Shown: positions 16,014 to 23,256, counted from the first letter of the stretch. The stretch: DNA of 64,000 bases from Salinimicrobium flavum (GCF_042684505.1 NZ_JBHULT010000010.1:186001-250000); one strand, 5' to 3'. Translations and numbers: made by a program. The notes: generated by a model from the sequence alone, not told the origin.

Positions 16014-17114
16014 CTAAACCGTCAGATCAGACCCGTTTTTAAAGAAGACTGTGAAGGTGGCACCTTCTCCCTCTTTGCTCTCAAGTTTTATCCTACCCTC
16101 ATTATCCTCGATCATTTTTTTCACCACATAGAGACCCATTCCGGTTCCCTGGATATTCTCAGATAATCTTGAAGATTTATTAAATACCCGTCTTTGATCT
16201 TTAAAGGGTATACCCAATCCATTATCCTGCACACACAGGATCAAAAAACCTTTCACTGTCTCTGTGGTTATTCTGATCTCCGAATTCTTTTTAGGGTCAC
16301 TGAATTTAACGGCATTATTAATAAGGTTGTAAAATATACTTCTCAGGCTATTTCTGGGAAAGATAATTTCTTCAACCTTCAAATCTGTAGTAACTTTAAT
16401 CTTTTTCTCTTTGATCTCCCCTTTAAGGGCAGTAAGTATATCTCCGCAAATCTCTTCAATGTTCAGCGCACCATTGTCTGATGATCTGCCCTTCTTTGCC
16501 CCCTTAGTAGAAGCAAAATCTTCAACCAGGGAATCCAGACTTTTTGAAGATTCTTTAAGGGTATTGATCCATTTCTCGAACTGTAGGGAATCATTTTTTT
16601 TATGGGCAATCAATAACCCGTCAGCGATTAGAGTGATGGTCGAAATGGGTTGCCTTATGTCGTGTGCTAACGCGTACTTGAAGGTTTCGTATTGAGAATT
16701 TAATTTCTCCAGTTCTTTTATGGCCTTCAATCTCCTTGTGATGTCTACAAAAGTGATGATCACTCCATTGATGACATCCTTCTCGTGCTCAATGTAAGGC
16801 ACAATATTCATCTGAAACCAACGCCCGTCGGTGGTTTGCACTTCTTTTTCGAGGATCCTGTTCGGATTGCCTATTACGTCATGAATATCTTCAACAACGC
16901 GGGGATAACGTAAATTGTCTTTGATGTCTGAGATGTTCTTGCCCACATGATCATAAGTCAGGGAGAACTGCTTCATAGCCGGTGGGGTGAAGATTCTCAG
17001 AATGAGATCTGCGTCAACGAATAGCTGCGGAATAATAGTATTGGAAAAGTAATTGGCCAGGTCAAAATTGAGTTTCCGCAATTGCCGGGCATCATTTTTC
17101 GGGGTCTCAGTCAT
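16014..17114 (-). CDS. PAS-domain sensor histidine kinase (orphan)
   Basis: The protein (366 residues from ATG 17114; an in-frame GTG lies at 17120) has no transmembrane segment. Residues about 25-130 form a PAS domain closely resembling those in CheB/CheR fusion proteins (FVDADLILRIFTPPAMKQF, then RWFQMNIVPYIE). The HisKA H-box is KYALAHDIRQPISTI (about residue 155). The ATPase domain has the N box FYNLINNAVKFSD, G1 VQDNGLGIPF and G2 GTGMGLYVVKKM. It is a soluble kinase that senses an internal signal. No response regulator gene is next to it, so its partner is elsewhere. Confidence 0.9.
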   Translation of the reverse strand: MTETPKNDARQLRKLNFDLANYFSNTIIPQLFVDADLILRIFTPPAMKQFSLTYDHVGKNISDIKDNLRYPRVVEDIHDVIGNPNRILEKEVQTTDGRWFQMNIVPYIEHEKDVINGVIITFVDITRRLKAIKELEKLNSQYETFKYALAHDIRQPISTITLIADGLLIAHKKNDSLQFEKWINTLKESSKSLDSLVEDFASTKGAKKGRSSDNGALNIEEICGDILTALKGEIKEKKIKVTTDLKVEEIIFPRNSLRSIFYNLINNAVKFSDPKKNSEIRITTETVKGFLILCVQDNGLGIPFKDQRRVFNKSSRLSENIQGTGMGLYVVKKMIEDNEGRIKLESKEGEGATFTVFFKNGSDLTV

Positions 17115-17450
17115 GGACACAAAACTAAGACATTAATTTTTAACAACATGTAACAAAATAAAAACTTAAAATAACTTTAGAATGACTTATGTAATTTTAA
17201 GAAAACTAAATAAGGGGAGAAGGGAAAAGGGGGAAAACACGTAGGGGATATCATTGAACTTTAAGGTTTTACCTGATTAATTTTTAATGCCCAGGATTAA
17301 TGTCGCGGCAAAAGTTTTGGCAGCTCTGTTAACCATTAGTGGCTCTGAGACAACCATTATTAAAAAGAATATTCCGGCTTTAGGGTGATCGGGATTCAAT
17401 AGATTAAACAGATCAAAACTGAAGAAATAGTATTTCTAACTTTCCTCTTC
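17115..17450. other. Intergenic region upstream of the histidine kinase
   Basis: About 330 AT-rich bases with no open frame or RNA gene that I can support. CAAAACTA at 17120-17127 reads as a -7 element (TAGTTTTG) on the minus strand but lies too close to the kinase start and has no matching -33 element, so I do not call it. Confidence 0.4.
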
Positions 17451-17977
17451 TAACTTCAGGATTACCTCCCTTCGGTCGGTGATCCTGAGGGGGTGGGAAC
17501 TAAAACAAAGCCAGCAGGCTGTCGCCTGCACGGTTTTTTTGTTGGCCCTGCTGCTTGTGAGCAAGCTCACGCCTATTCGTACTGTTAACATCAGAATTCT
17601 AGTTTCAGGATTACCTCCCTACGGTCGGTGATCCTGAGTGGGTGGGAACTAAAACAAAGCCAGCAGGCTATCGCCTGCACGGCCTTTTTTGTTGGCCCTG
17701 CAGCTAGTGAGCAAGCTCACGAATTCTAATTTCAGGATTACCTCCCTACGGTCGGTGATCCTGAGGGGGAGAAACTAAAACAAAGCCAGCAGACTATCGC
17801 CTGCACGGTCTTTTTTGTTGGCCCTTCGGCTTGTGAGCCAGCTCACGAATTCTAATTTCAGGATTACCTCCCTGCGGTCGGTGATCCTGAGGGGGTGGGA
17901 ACTAAAACAAAGCCAGCAGGCTATCGCCTGCACGGTCTTTTTTGTTGACCCTTCGGCTTGTGAGCCAGCTCACGCCT
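17451..17977 (+). repeat. Array of four ~126-bp structured repeats
   Basis: Copies begin at 17451, 17600, 17727 and 17853 at the phrase TAAYTTCAGGATTACCTCCC or a close variant. Copies 2-4 have a 126-127 bp period; copy 1 carries about 22 extra bases at its end. Each unit holds three hairpins: AGGATTACC with GGTGATCCT (one G-U pair), GCAGGC with GCCTGC around a 4-base loop and then a T-run (TCTTTTTT), and GTGAGC with GCTCAC. The middle one looks like an intrinsic terminator on the plus strand, and its flanks (AAAACAAAGCC and TTTTTTGTTGG) match those of the terminator at 17984-18022. No protein-coding frame is conserved across copies. Confidence 0.85.
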
Positions 17978-17983
17978 TGGTCC

Positions 17984-18022
17984 AACAAAAAAGCCCTGCA
18001 CTTTCGTGCAAGGCTTTGTTTT
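17984..18022 (-). terminator. Displaced tRNA-Pro terminator
   Basis: Read on the minus strand, AAAGCC and TGCAC pair with GTGCA and GGCTTT (one unpaired base in each arm) around a 4-base loop, followed by a T-run TTTTTTGTTGG. It starts directly after the 14-bp copy of the tRNA-Pro 3' end at 18023-18036. The simplest reading is that it terminated tRNA-Pro before the element at 18023-22955 was inserted between gene and terminator. Confidence 0.7.
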
Positions 18023-18036
18023 GTCGGGGTGGCAGG
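18023..18036 (-). repeat. Left attachment site (copy of the tRNA-Pro 3' end)
   Basis: GTCGGGGTGGCAGG is identical to 22942-22955, the last 13 bases of tRNA-Pro plus the next base. After it the sequences diverge (GTTATTT against ATTCGAA). It marks the far end of the integrated element, with the original downstream sequence of the tRNA preserved to its left. Confidence 0.75.
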
Positions 18037-18095
18037 GTTATTTACCTCTCCCGTAACACCAGTAAATTCAGTACTTCTTCCTTATTTCCATCTTC

Positions 18096-18115
18096 TAGGT
18101 AACCGATTAGGTGAC
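18096..18115. repeat. Putative integrase arm-type site, left end
   Basis: TAGGTAACCGATTAGGTGAC lies 60 bases inside the left attachment site. Its first 16 bases recur, exactly or with one or two changes, at 22651, 22735, 22811 and 22821 near the right end. Short direct repeats flanking the core site are what arm-binding tyrosine recombinases need. Confidence 0.6.
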
Positions 18116-18271
18116 TTTTAGAATGTTATTTTTTATTTAAAAATAGTTCATTTTTATTTAAGAACAACTAATTTCTACCGGATTGGGATTGGCGATTTCA
18201 TATCTGTTGCTAAACAATTAGATCGTCCAGTCGATGAAAATTTGAATAACTTCAGGTACTCCAGCTTATTT

Positions 18272-18682
18272 TCAGTACTCATACAATACGGTTTGATCTA
18301 TATTTTGAAAATTTAATAGTATTCTATTATCATCTTCAATTTGTAAATTGGTTAGATCAAAATAAAAAGTCCTCTCCTTGAGCTTTTCACATTCATCATT
18401 ATCTGTGAAAAGGAATCGCAAGTTTCTTTGTGCTGGATCAGATTCGAGAACATCTCCGCTGTCAACCAGGGTTGCAGAAACTTCGCCACAGCCTCCTCCA
18501 TAAATGACTGTAATTTTTAGGCAGTTTTGGGATTCTAGGTCAACGTCCTTAAAAGTGAATTCGTCTGATTCGGAATTCAAATATTTATCATTATTAACAA
18601 TTGAAGGTTTGCATTCAATAGGATCGTCGGCTTCACTGCAACTTGAAACTATAATAAGTAATAGTATTAGAAAATTTTTCAT
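18272..18682 (-). CDS. Small cysteine-containing lipoprotein, element cargo
   Basis: A 136-residue protein with a lipoprotein signal (MKNFLILLLIIVSSC, lipobox Cys15). The mature part has the phrase CLKITVIYGGGCGEVSATLV and later DNDECEKLKERTFYFDL. I recall a similar CL-x-YxGGC pattern in hypothetical flavobacterial lipoproteins, but no function is known to me. The ATG lies two bases after the stop of the protease gene, so the two are almost surely co-transcribed. A companion role such as inhibitor or substrate-binding partner of the protease is possible but not shown by the sequence. Confidence 0.75.
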   Translation of the reverse strand: MKNFLILLLIIVSSCSEADDPIECKPSIVNNDKYLNSESDEFTFKDVDLESQNCLKITVIYGGGCGEVSATLVDSGDVLESDPAQRNLRFLFTDNDECEKLKERTFYFDLTNLQIEDDNRILLNFQNIDQTVLYEY

Positions 18683-18684
18683 AT

Positions 18685-20631
18685 TTAATTTATTTGAATA
18701 TGGTGAACCTCTTTTTCATTTACCCCCATTTGGATTTCTAAAATGTACCTTCCTTCAACTAAATTCGATACATCTAAAGTTATTTTATTTTCCAATTTTC
18801 CCCGGAAAATTAAGTTTCCCTGAAAATCGTAAAATTTATAATCATGTTCAAATGATTTCGCAATTTCCTTTTGAGAAGAAGCTGAGACAGTTTTGATATT
18901 CATTCTTTCAATCGTAAGGGTTTCAGAAGTAGGATTGGGAGAATAAGAATAATAATAGTCTCCTTGATAACATGGATTATCATGTAATTCATAATATGTT
19001 TGCGAGGTTCCACAAGGAGTAATCGCTTTTACACCAATACTGTAATCCCTCACTGTACAATCATTTTTTGGAATGGACATAGTTACATAATCCCCATTAA
19101 TTGGGTAATTTAGATGTGTATAAAGAACCCCATCTAAATACCACTCATATCCTGTGGCATTCTCCACAGGTTCCACCCTGGCTTTTATTCTACCTAAATA
19201 AGGATCAACTAAAACGCTTAGGAAACTCGAGGGTTTTGGTGCTCCAACAACTACATCCTTCTGAAAAGTTTGACTAGAGAGTACTGCTTTTATATAGCCA
19301 TAACCACTGACAGATGAATTTGCCGGTCTAACAGTAACACTTGTACTGCTGGAAGATAAGATTTGCAAATTAGAGGAAACCTGCCAAGAATTCGCACTTC
19401 CGACACCTTGTAAGGAGTAGGAAGATCCATTTGTTGAATAGCAAATGGTTTCCGTACCCATAATTGGTGACTGCAAGGCATTGTTAGGTAAATCATTTCC
19501 TAAATCATTAATAATTTCCTGGACTGAGACCCCTCGGTTAGGGCAGGCACCACAATGATGTAAGGCTATGACAAGATTATCTTCATACCCGATAACAGGT
19601 GAACCCGAGGATCCAGGTTGTGTGTCTGCATAGTAGCCAATGTCACTTCCCGTCCCGTTACATCTCGGTTCATTTAAAGAAAAAACTCTTGCTAAACCAC
19701 CTGTTTCATGTGAATCTGTTGAGTTAAGAGCAATTCTTTTTCCCCAGGCTTGGGGATGCTGAGGGATATATATTCTCTCTCCTTGTACAGGACCTGTCTC
19801 ACGAAGTTGAAGAAAACCATAAGTTGAAGTAACGTTCGTAGGCAACTGCAAGAGCGAATAGTCTAAATTTGAACTAGACTTAATAAAAGCGGTTGAAGTT
19901 GCCACAATTGTTCCTGCACATTCCAACCAATCACGGCAATCTGTTGAACAACTACTCCCTTCAGCCATAAACTCTACAGTCACATTATTGGCTTGGCTAG
20001 CGCTACTAATACAGTGTTCATTAGTCATCAAATGACCGTCATCTCCTATAAGCCAACCTGTACATGCACTTGTTCCATTAATTAAGAGTCGTGCAACAGC
20101 TTTCGATTTTTCATACACGAATGGTTCTGAAGTTTCATAACAAGCGGCTTCTTGCGAATCATCAGGGCCGCAAAGTGCCTCCTGTTCTGTAATGGTCATC
20201 ATGTTTATTTCATCGTTTTGAACAAATCCTTTTGCAATTTTGTCGATTTTGTAACCGTATCCACCAACTTTATTTTTGCTAAATATTTCGATAATGGCTT
20301 CACTGCCATAAATATGAATACTCCAGAACTGTTTCCGATCTTCTTCACCATAATGATATTTCCAAGCCCTTGTATTTTCCGGATCTCGGATTACTATGTA
20401 ATCATCCGGTGATAGACTGAATTTCTTAAAATGTACTGCAATGTAACTAGCATTCTTTTCAGAAATCCTATCTGACCATACAACCTCGTAATTTCCTGAT
20501 ATGCTCCCGTTATATGGGTGAGGGCTTTCTATCACGCGTTTTGACTCTTCACCCACCTTAAGGGGTTTTCCGTTTTGTCCCGCACTGTAAAAGAAACAAA
20601 AAAAAATTGAAATAATTAGAAATGATCTCAT
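18685..20631 (-). CDS. Secreted trypsin-like serine protease with T9SS sorting domain
   Basis: The 648-residue product has a signal peptide (cleavage near SAGQ, residue 19), an N-terminal region of about 140 residues that may be a propeptide or binding domain, and a chymotrypsin-fold peptidase at about 170-390. The triad is visible as His206 in TNEHC, Asp257 in SNLDYSLL and Ser342 in PGSSGSPV; the overall look is like lysyl endopeptidase or V8-type enzymes. Residues about 400-560 are Ig/fibronectin-like. The C-terminal 80 residues (YSPNPTSETLTIE, then LDVSNLVEGRYILEI) are a type A T9SS sorting domain, so the enzyme is exported across the outer membrane. It is the main cargo of the tRNA-Pro element and looks more AT-rich than the flanking core genes. 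Confidence 0.88.
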   Translation of the reverse strand: MRSFLIISIFFCFFYSAGQNGKPLKVGEESKRVIESPHPYNGSISGNYEVVWSDRISEKNASYIAVHFKKFSLSPDDYIVIRDPENTRAWKYHYGEEDRKQFWSIHIYGSEAIIEIFSKNKVGGYGYKIDKIAKGFVQNDEINMMTITEQEALCGPDDSQEAACYETSEPFVYEKSKAVARLLINGTSACTGWLIGDDGHLMTNEHCISSASQANNVTVEFMAEGSSCSTDCRDWLECAGTIVATSTAFIKSSSNLDYSLLQLPTNVTSTYGFLQLRETGPVQGERIYIPQHPQAWGKRIALNSTDSHETGGLARVFSLNEPRCNGTGSDIGYYADTQPGSSGSPVIGYEDNLVIALHHCGACPNRGVSVQEIINDLGNDLPNNALQSPIMGTETICYSTNGSSYSLQGVGSANSWQVSSNLQILSSSSTSVTVRPANSSVSGYGYIKAVLSSQTFQKDVVVGAPKPSSFLSVLVDPYLGRIKARVEPVENATGYEWYLDGVLYTHLNYPINGDYVTMSIPKNDCTVRDYSIGVKAITPCGTSQTYYELHDNPCYQGDYYYSYSPNPTSETLTIERMNIKTVSASSQKEIAKSFEHDYKFYDFQGNLIFRGKLENKITLDVSNLVEGRYILEIQMGVNEKEVHHIQIN

Positions 20632-21514
20632 ATTAAATGTATTAACGTTAATAAGCAGATAATAAAATTTGAGAATCCTTCAATAAATAGGTTATCAACA
20701 GAAATCGTATTTCATACCATTTTTTGGATAAAAACTGGTGAAAAGACAGTTAAGAATTTTCAAAAAAGGATCTTTTTTATATTTCAGAATTAATATAGAG
20801 GGTTTTTATATGAATGACCGCCAAGTTTTCCGTACAATTTTTACGGTTTTATTTAATGATTTTTAAAATAAATTTTCTATGGTATGTGAGTCGAAAAGGA
20901 AAAGAAAGGGAAAGGGAAAGGGAAAGGGAAGATAGCAAGAGGATGACACGCTGCGCGATGTCAAGTGTTCTTCCCCCCACTATTTACAGAGGTTGCCAGT
21001 TATGTCTGTTTTATACAATTAGTAAATTCACCTCAAAAGCCTTTAAGATTGAGACAGACATTAGTAATTAACAGGATTTTCTTGAATGAAAAGGCATTTT
21101 GCCAACAAATCTCCAGGCCTCACAACATAGTATTAGTTCGGTAGATTTGGGGCTTGCAGCACTTCGCTGCGCTTCGTTCGCTAATTATTTACTTTCAATT
21201 CAATAATCTACTCTCCAAATACGATTTTTCACGTACCTACCTTACCTAATGCTTCGCTACTGGTTTGAGAACACCATGGTCCCGTTTTTTAATCTCTACC
21301 TGGTTACCTTTTTCAGGTAAAAACAGGTAAGTCATTTATTTTTTCTTTTACCCGCTTAGAACCTTTAAATAAGTGGCTTTCCCTTAAATAGGTAAGTAGG
21401 TAATTAATTTTTACTCTTTTTTATATTACCTCCTTAGGCGGAAGTTTTAGTTAAACCGGATTCAGGAAATCAGTAGCTAAGCAATTTTTATTTTTTCTTT
21501 AGCCAGGCTGACTC
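20632..21514. other. Long non-coding stretch inside the element
   Basis: About 880 bases between the protease start and the integrase stop. It holds a short GGGAAA tandem repeat, a palindrome TTAACGTTAA at 20643-20652, and a cluster of AGGTAA/TTACCT words at about 21230-21410 (for example AAATAGGTAAGTAGGTAA) that may be degenerate relatives of the integrase arm motif. No open frame with a recognisable product is present. A decayed gene or element origin could be hidden here. Confidence 0.4.
20905..20930. repeat. GGGAAA microsatellite
   Basis: Four consecutive GGGAAA units in an otherwise AT-rich stretch, just upstream of the protease gene. The array is purely purine on the plus strand and could vary in copy number by slippage. 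Confidence 0.8.
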
Positions 21515-22732
21515 CTACTGCAGTTTTGATTGTAAAAGATCCATATCCTCTCCTATTTTCTGATCAATTACACGTGCATAAATTTGAGTGGTGGACAGTT
21601 TGGAATGACCCAGGAGCTTAGAAACAGTTTCTATAGGCACCCCATTGGAAAGGGTTATAGTTGTAGCAAAGGTGTGCCTGGCAACATGGAAACTAAGTTT
21701 TTTCTGTATTTTACATTGATCGGCAATTTCCTTTAAATAGCTGTTGGTTTTCTGATTGCTATAAACCGGGAGAAGGAATTCAGAAACTGGATCTTGGTAT
21801 TTTTGCAGAATCTCCCTGGCTTTATCCAGAAGGGGGATCTTCATCGGAGTCTGACTCTTTTCTCTCCTGCAGTAAATCCAGTCCTTACCATTTACTCCCT
21901 GGATCAAATTATCAATAGTTAGATTTTTCACATCGATGTAAGACAAACCAGTATAGCAGGCGAAAAGAAAAATATCTTTTGTGGTCTCAAGAGTATGGCG
22001 TGTGAATCGTGTCTCCTCAATAAATTTTAGTTCTCTTTGATTCAGATAAGCACGATCGAATTTTTCGAATTTCATTTTGTAATCCCGGAAAGGATCCTTT
22101 TCAAGCCACCCTAGTTTTATAGAAAGATTGGTGAGCTTTTTAAACCGTTCCAGGTGCTTCATAATTCCATTATTGCTGAGCTGTTTTTTACCGTTTTTAT
22201 CCTTTTGTCTTCGAAGGAACTTATCAAAGCCTGTGACAAATTGATAGGAGATATTTTTCAGATAGATATCAGTTGTCTTATGCTCCTTCAACAGACATTC
22301 ACTTAAATATTTCTCGGTGGCTCCGTAATTTTTTAAAGTCCCCGGTTTAAGAATATCGCCCATGGTTGTTTTATGATGCTCAATAACATCCTTAAGAGAC
22401 TTGTAAGTAGCGTCAGAACCAAGAAACCTGGATTTAATGGCCTGTGCTGTAATGACTTTATCTTCTTTTAGCAGATCTTCATAACACTGGAGTAGTTTGG
22501 AATACTTAGCATCTAAATAGTTGTTTAAGACTGTAGCTTCAGAACTTCTTCCTTTTACCCGGTGAGCTCGTTCATCCCAAGCTTCAATATTGCATTCCCT
22601 GGCCAAACTAATCTCAGCTCTTTTACCATTTACGGTTACCCGAGCATAGATAGGTAACCGATTATTTTTACTCTTGGCCTTATTCAGCCAAAAAAGAATA
22701 CGAAAAGTGGGTTTTGATTTCATGACTTGCAT
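21515..22732 (-). CDS. Tyrosine recombinase/integrase, IntDOT-like
   Basis: A 405-residue Bacteroidota-type integrase: arm-binding domain (residues 1-90, FRILFWLNKAKSKNNRLPIY), SAM-like core-binding domain (about 115-220) and catalytic domain. Catalytic residues are His349 and Arg352 (SFHVARHTFAT), His376 (LLGHSKLS) and the nucleophile Tyr385 (TTQIYARV). The usual first arginine is Ser264 (CYTGLSYIDV), a replacement also known from IntDOT of CTnDOT. The gene sits directly downstream of the tRNA-Pro 3' end, and its upstream region contains the arm-type repeats, as for integrases that use a tRNA gene as target. An alternative ATG lies at 22723. Confidence 0.93.
   Translation of the reverse strand: MQVMKSKPTFRILFWLNKAKSKNNRLPIYARVTVNGKRAEISLARECNIEAWDERAHRVKGRSSEATVLNNYLDAKYSKLLQCYEDLLKEDKVITAQAIKSRFLGSDATYKSLKDVIEHHKTTMGDILKPGTLKNYGATEKYLSECLLKEHKTTDIYLKNISYQFVTGFDKFLRRQKDKNGKKQLSNNGIMKHLERFKKLTNLSIKLGWLEKDPFRDYKMKFEKFDRAYLNQRELKFIEETRFTRHTLETTKDIFLFACYTGLSYIDVKNLTIDNLIQGVNGKDWIYCRREKSQTPMKIPLLDKAREILQKYQDPVSEFLLPVYSNQKTNSYLKEIADQCKIQKKLSFHVARHTFATTITLSNGVPIETVSKLLGHSKLSTTQIYARVIDQKIGEDMDLLQSKLQ
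22651..22664. repeat. Arm-type motif inside the integrase gene
   Basis: TAGGTAACCGATTA, a copy of the end-repeat motif, falls within codons of the integrase N-terminal domain. It may be a chance result of coding for RLPIYAR or a true binding site. Confidence 0.4.
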
Positions 22733-22734
22733 TT

Positions 22735-22749
22735 TAGGTAACCGATTTT
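22735..22749. repeat. Putative arm-type site before the integrase start
   Basis: TAGGTAACCGATTTT begins two bases upstream of the integrase ATG. Integrase bound here could also repress its own gene. Confidence 0.55.
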
Positions 22750-22810
22750 ACATTTTGAAAAAATCAAATCGCTCTAAAGCCCCTAAACTACAGGAAGGTA
22801 AGAAAAAATA

Positions 22811-22836
22811 AGTAACCGATTAGGTAACCGAATAGG
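22811..22836. repeat. Two overlapping arm-type sites, right end
   Basis: Two direct copies of the motif, 10 bases apart: AGTAACCGATTAGG (22811) and TAGGTAACCGAATAGG (22821). They lie about 105 bases inside the right attachment site. Confidence 0.6.
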
Positions 22837-22941
22837 CCACATTTTGGCCAATATCAAACAAAAAAAAATGATCTTCAGTTTTATTAAAGTACTGGAAATC
22901 ATTTAATTAGGTGTTATTTGATGTTGTTTGACACAACAAAA

Positions 22942-22955
22942 GTCGGGGTGGCAGG
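22942..22955 (-). repeat. Right attachment site within tRNA-Pro
   Basis: GTCGGGGTGGCAGG covers the last 13 bases of the tRNA-Pro gene and one base beyond, and is identical to 18023-18036. The copy here keeps the tRNA intact. Confidence 0.75.
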
Positions 22956-23017
22956 ATTCGAACCTGCGGCCTCCTGCTCCCAAAGCAGGCGCGATAACCG
23001 GGCTACGCTACACCCCG
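22943..23017 (-). tRNA. tRNA-Pro (TGG)
   Basis: Read on the minus strand, CGGGGTG at the 5' end pairs with CACCCCG at the 3' end. The anticodon stem-loop CTGCTTTGGGAGCAG shows anticodon TGG, and the T-arm contains GGTTCGAATCC. The CCA end is not encoded; the discriminator base is A. The 3' end is the integration target of the neighbouring element. Confidence 0.95.
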
Positions 23018-23065
23018 CAACTACAGCTTACGCTGTAAAAAACAATAATCAAATCCCAGATTCCA
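23000..23065. repeat. Direct repeat, copy A (tRNA-Pro 5' end and flank)
   Basis: This segment covers the first 18 bases of tRNA-Pro and 48 bases upstream. It is repeated with few changes at 23143-23203, where only a piece of the tRNA (GGGCTACACCCCG) remains. Confidence 0.75.
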
Positions 23066-23116
23066 AAAGAACCACTTCTACAAGTAGACCGGGAACCGGG
23101 CGGAGTTTATCCTGAG

Positions 23117-23137
23117 CAAATCTCCAAAAGAGATTTG
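23117..23137. repeat. Small hairpin of an intergenic repeat
   Basis: CAAATCTC (23117-23124) and GAGATTTG (23130-23137) form a perfect 8-bp stem. The context (TTATCCTGAGC before, ACGAAGGGCTA after) resembles dispersed intergenic hairpin repeats of Flavobacteriaceae, inserted between the two copies of the tRNA flank. Confidence 0.45.
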
Positions 23138-23142
23138 ACGAA

Positions 23143-23203
23143 GGGCTACACCCCGCGACTACAGCTTACGCTGTAAAAGACAATAATCAAATCCCAAATT
23201 CCA
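23143..23203. repeat. Direct repeat, copy B (truncated tRNA-Pro 5' end and flank)
   Basis: Near-identical to 23000-23065 but lacking CGCTA within the tRNA part, and not part of an intact tRNA. It looks like the remains of a duplicated tRNA-Pro unit or of an older insertion here. Confidence 0.75.
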
Positions 23204-23256
23204 ACTTAAAACAAGAATAATCTTGAATTTTAAATCCAGAATCCTGAATCTATTAG

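Larger units (their letters stand above)
18023..22955 (-). mobile_element. 4.9-kb integrated element at tRNA-Pro
   Basis: The element lies between two 14-bp direct copies of the tRNA-Pro 3' end, 4919 bases apart. It carries an IntDOT-like tyrosine integrase next to the intact tRNA, a secreted protease gene, a small lipoprotein gene and long AT-rich non-coding stretches. Copies of TAGGTAACCGATT occur inside both ends, as expected for integrase arm sites. No excisionase, relaxase, replication or phage structural gene is present, so it is either a small satellite that depends on a helper, or a decayed remnant. All three genes are on the minus strand. Confidence 0.75.

Noticed and set aside
17451..17977. 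Repeat array considered as CRISPR
   Set aside because: The units are about 126 bases and nearly identical throughout; there are no short repeats separated by unique spacers and no cas genes in the window.
17815..18102. Open frame of 95 codons over the repeat array
   Set aside because: It runs across hairpin repeats and the attachment site, has no recognisable product, and the frame is not kept in the other copies.
20905..20930. GGGAAA array as a phase-variable promoter spacer for the protease
   Set aside because: It lies nearly 300 bases upstream of the start codon, with no promoter motif next to it, so a switching role is not supported.
23143..23203. A third tRNA gene between tRNA-Pro and tRNA-Ser
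   Set aside because: Only a broken 5' piece of tRNA-Pro is present; no anticodon arm or T-arm follows.
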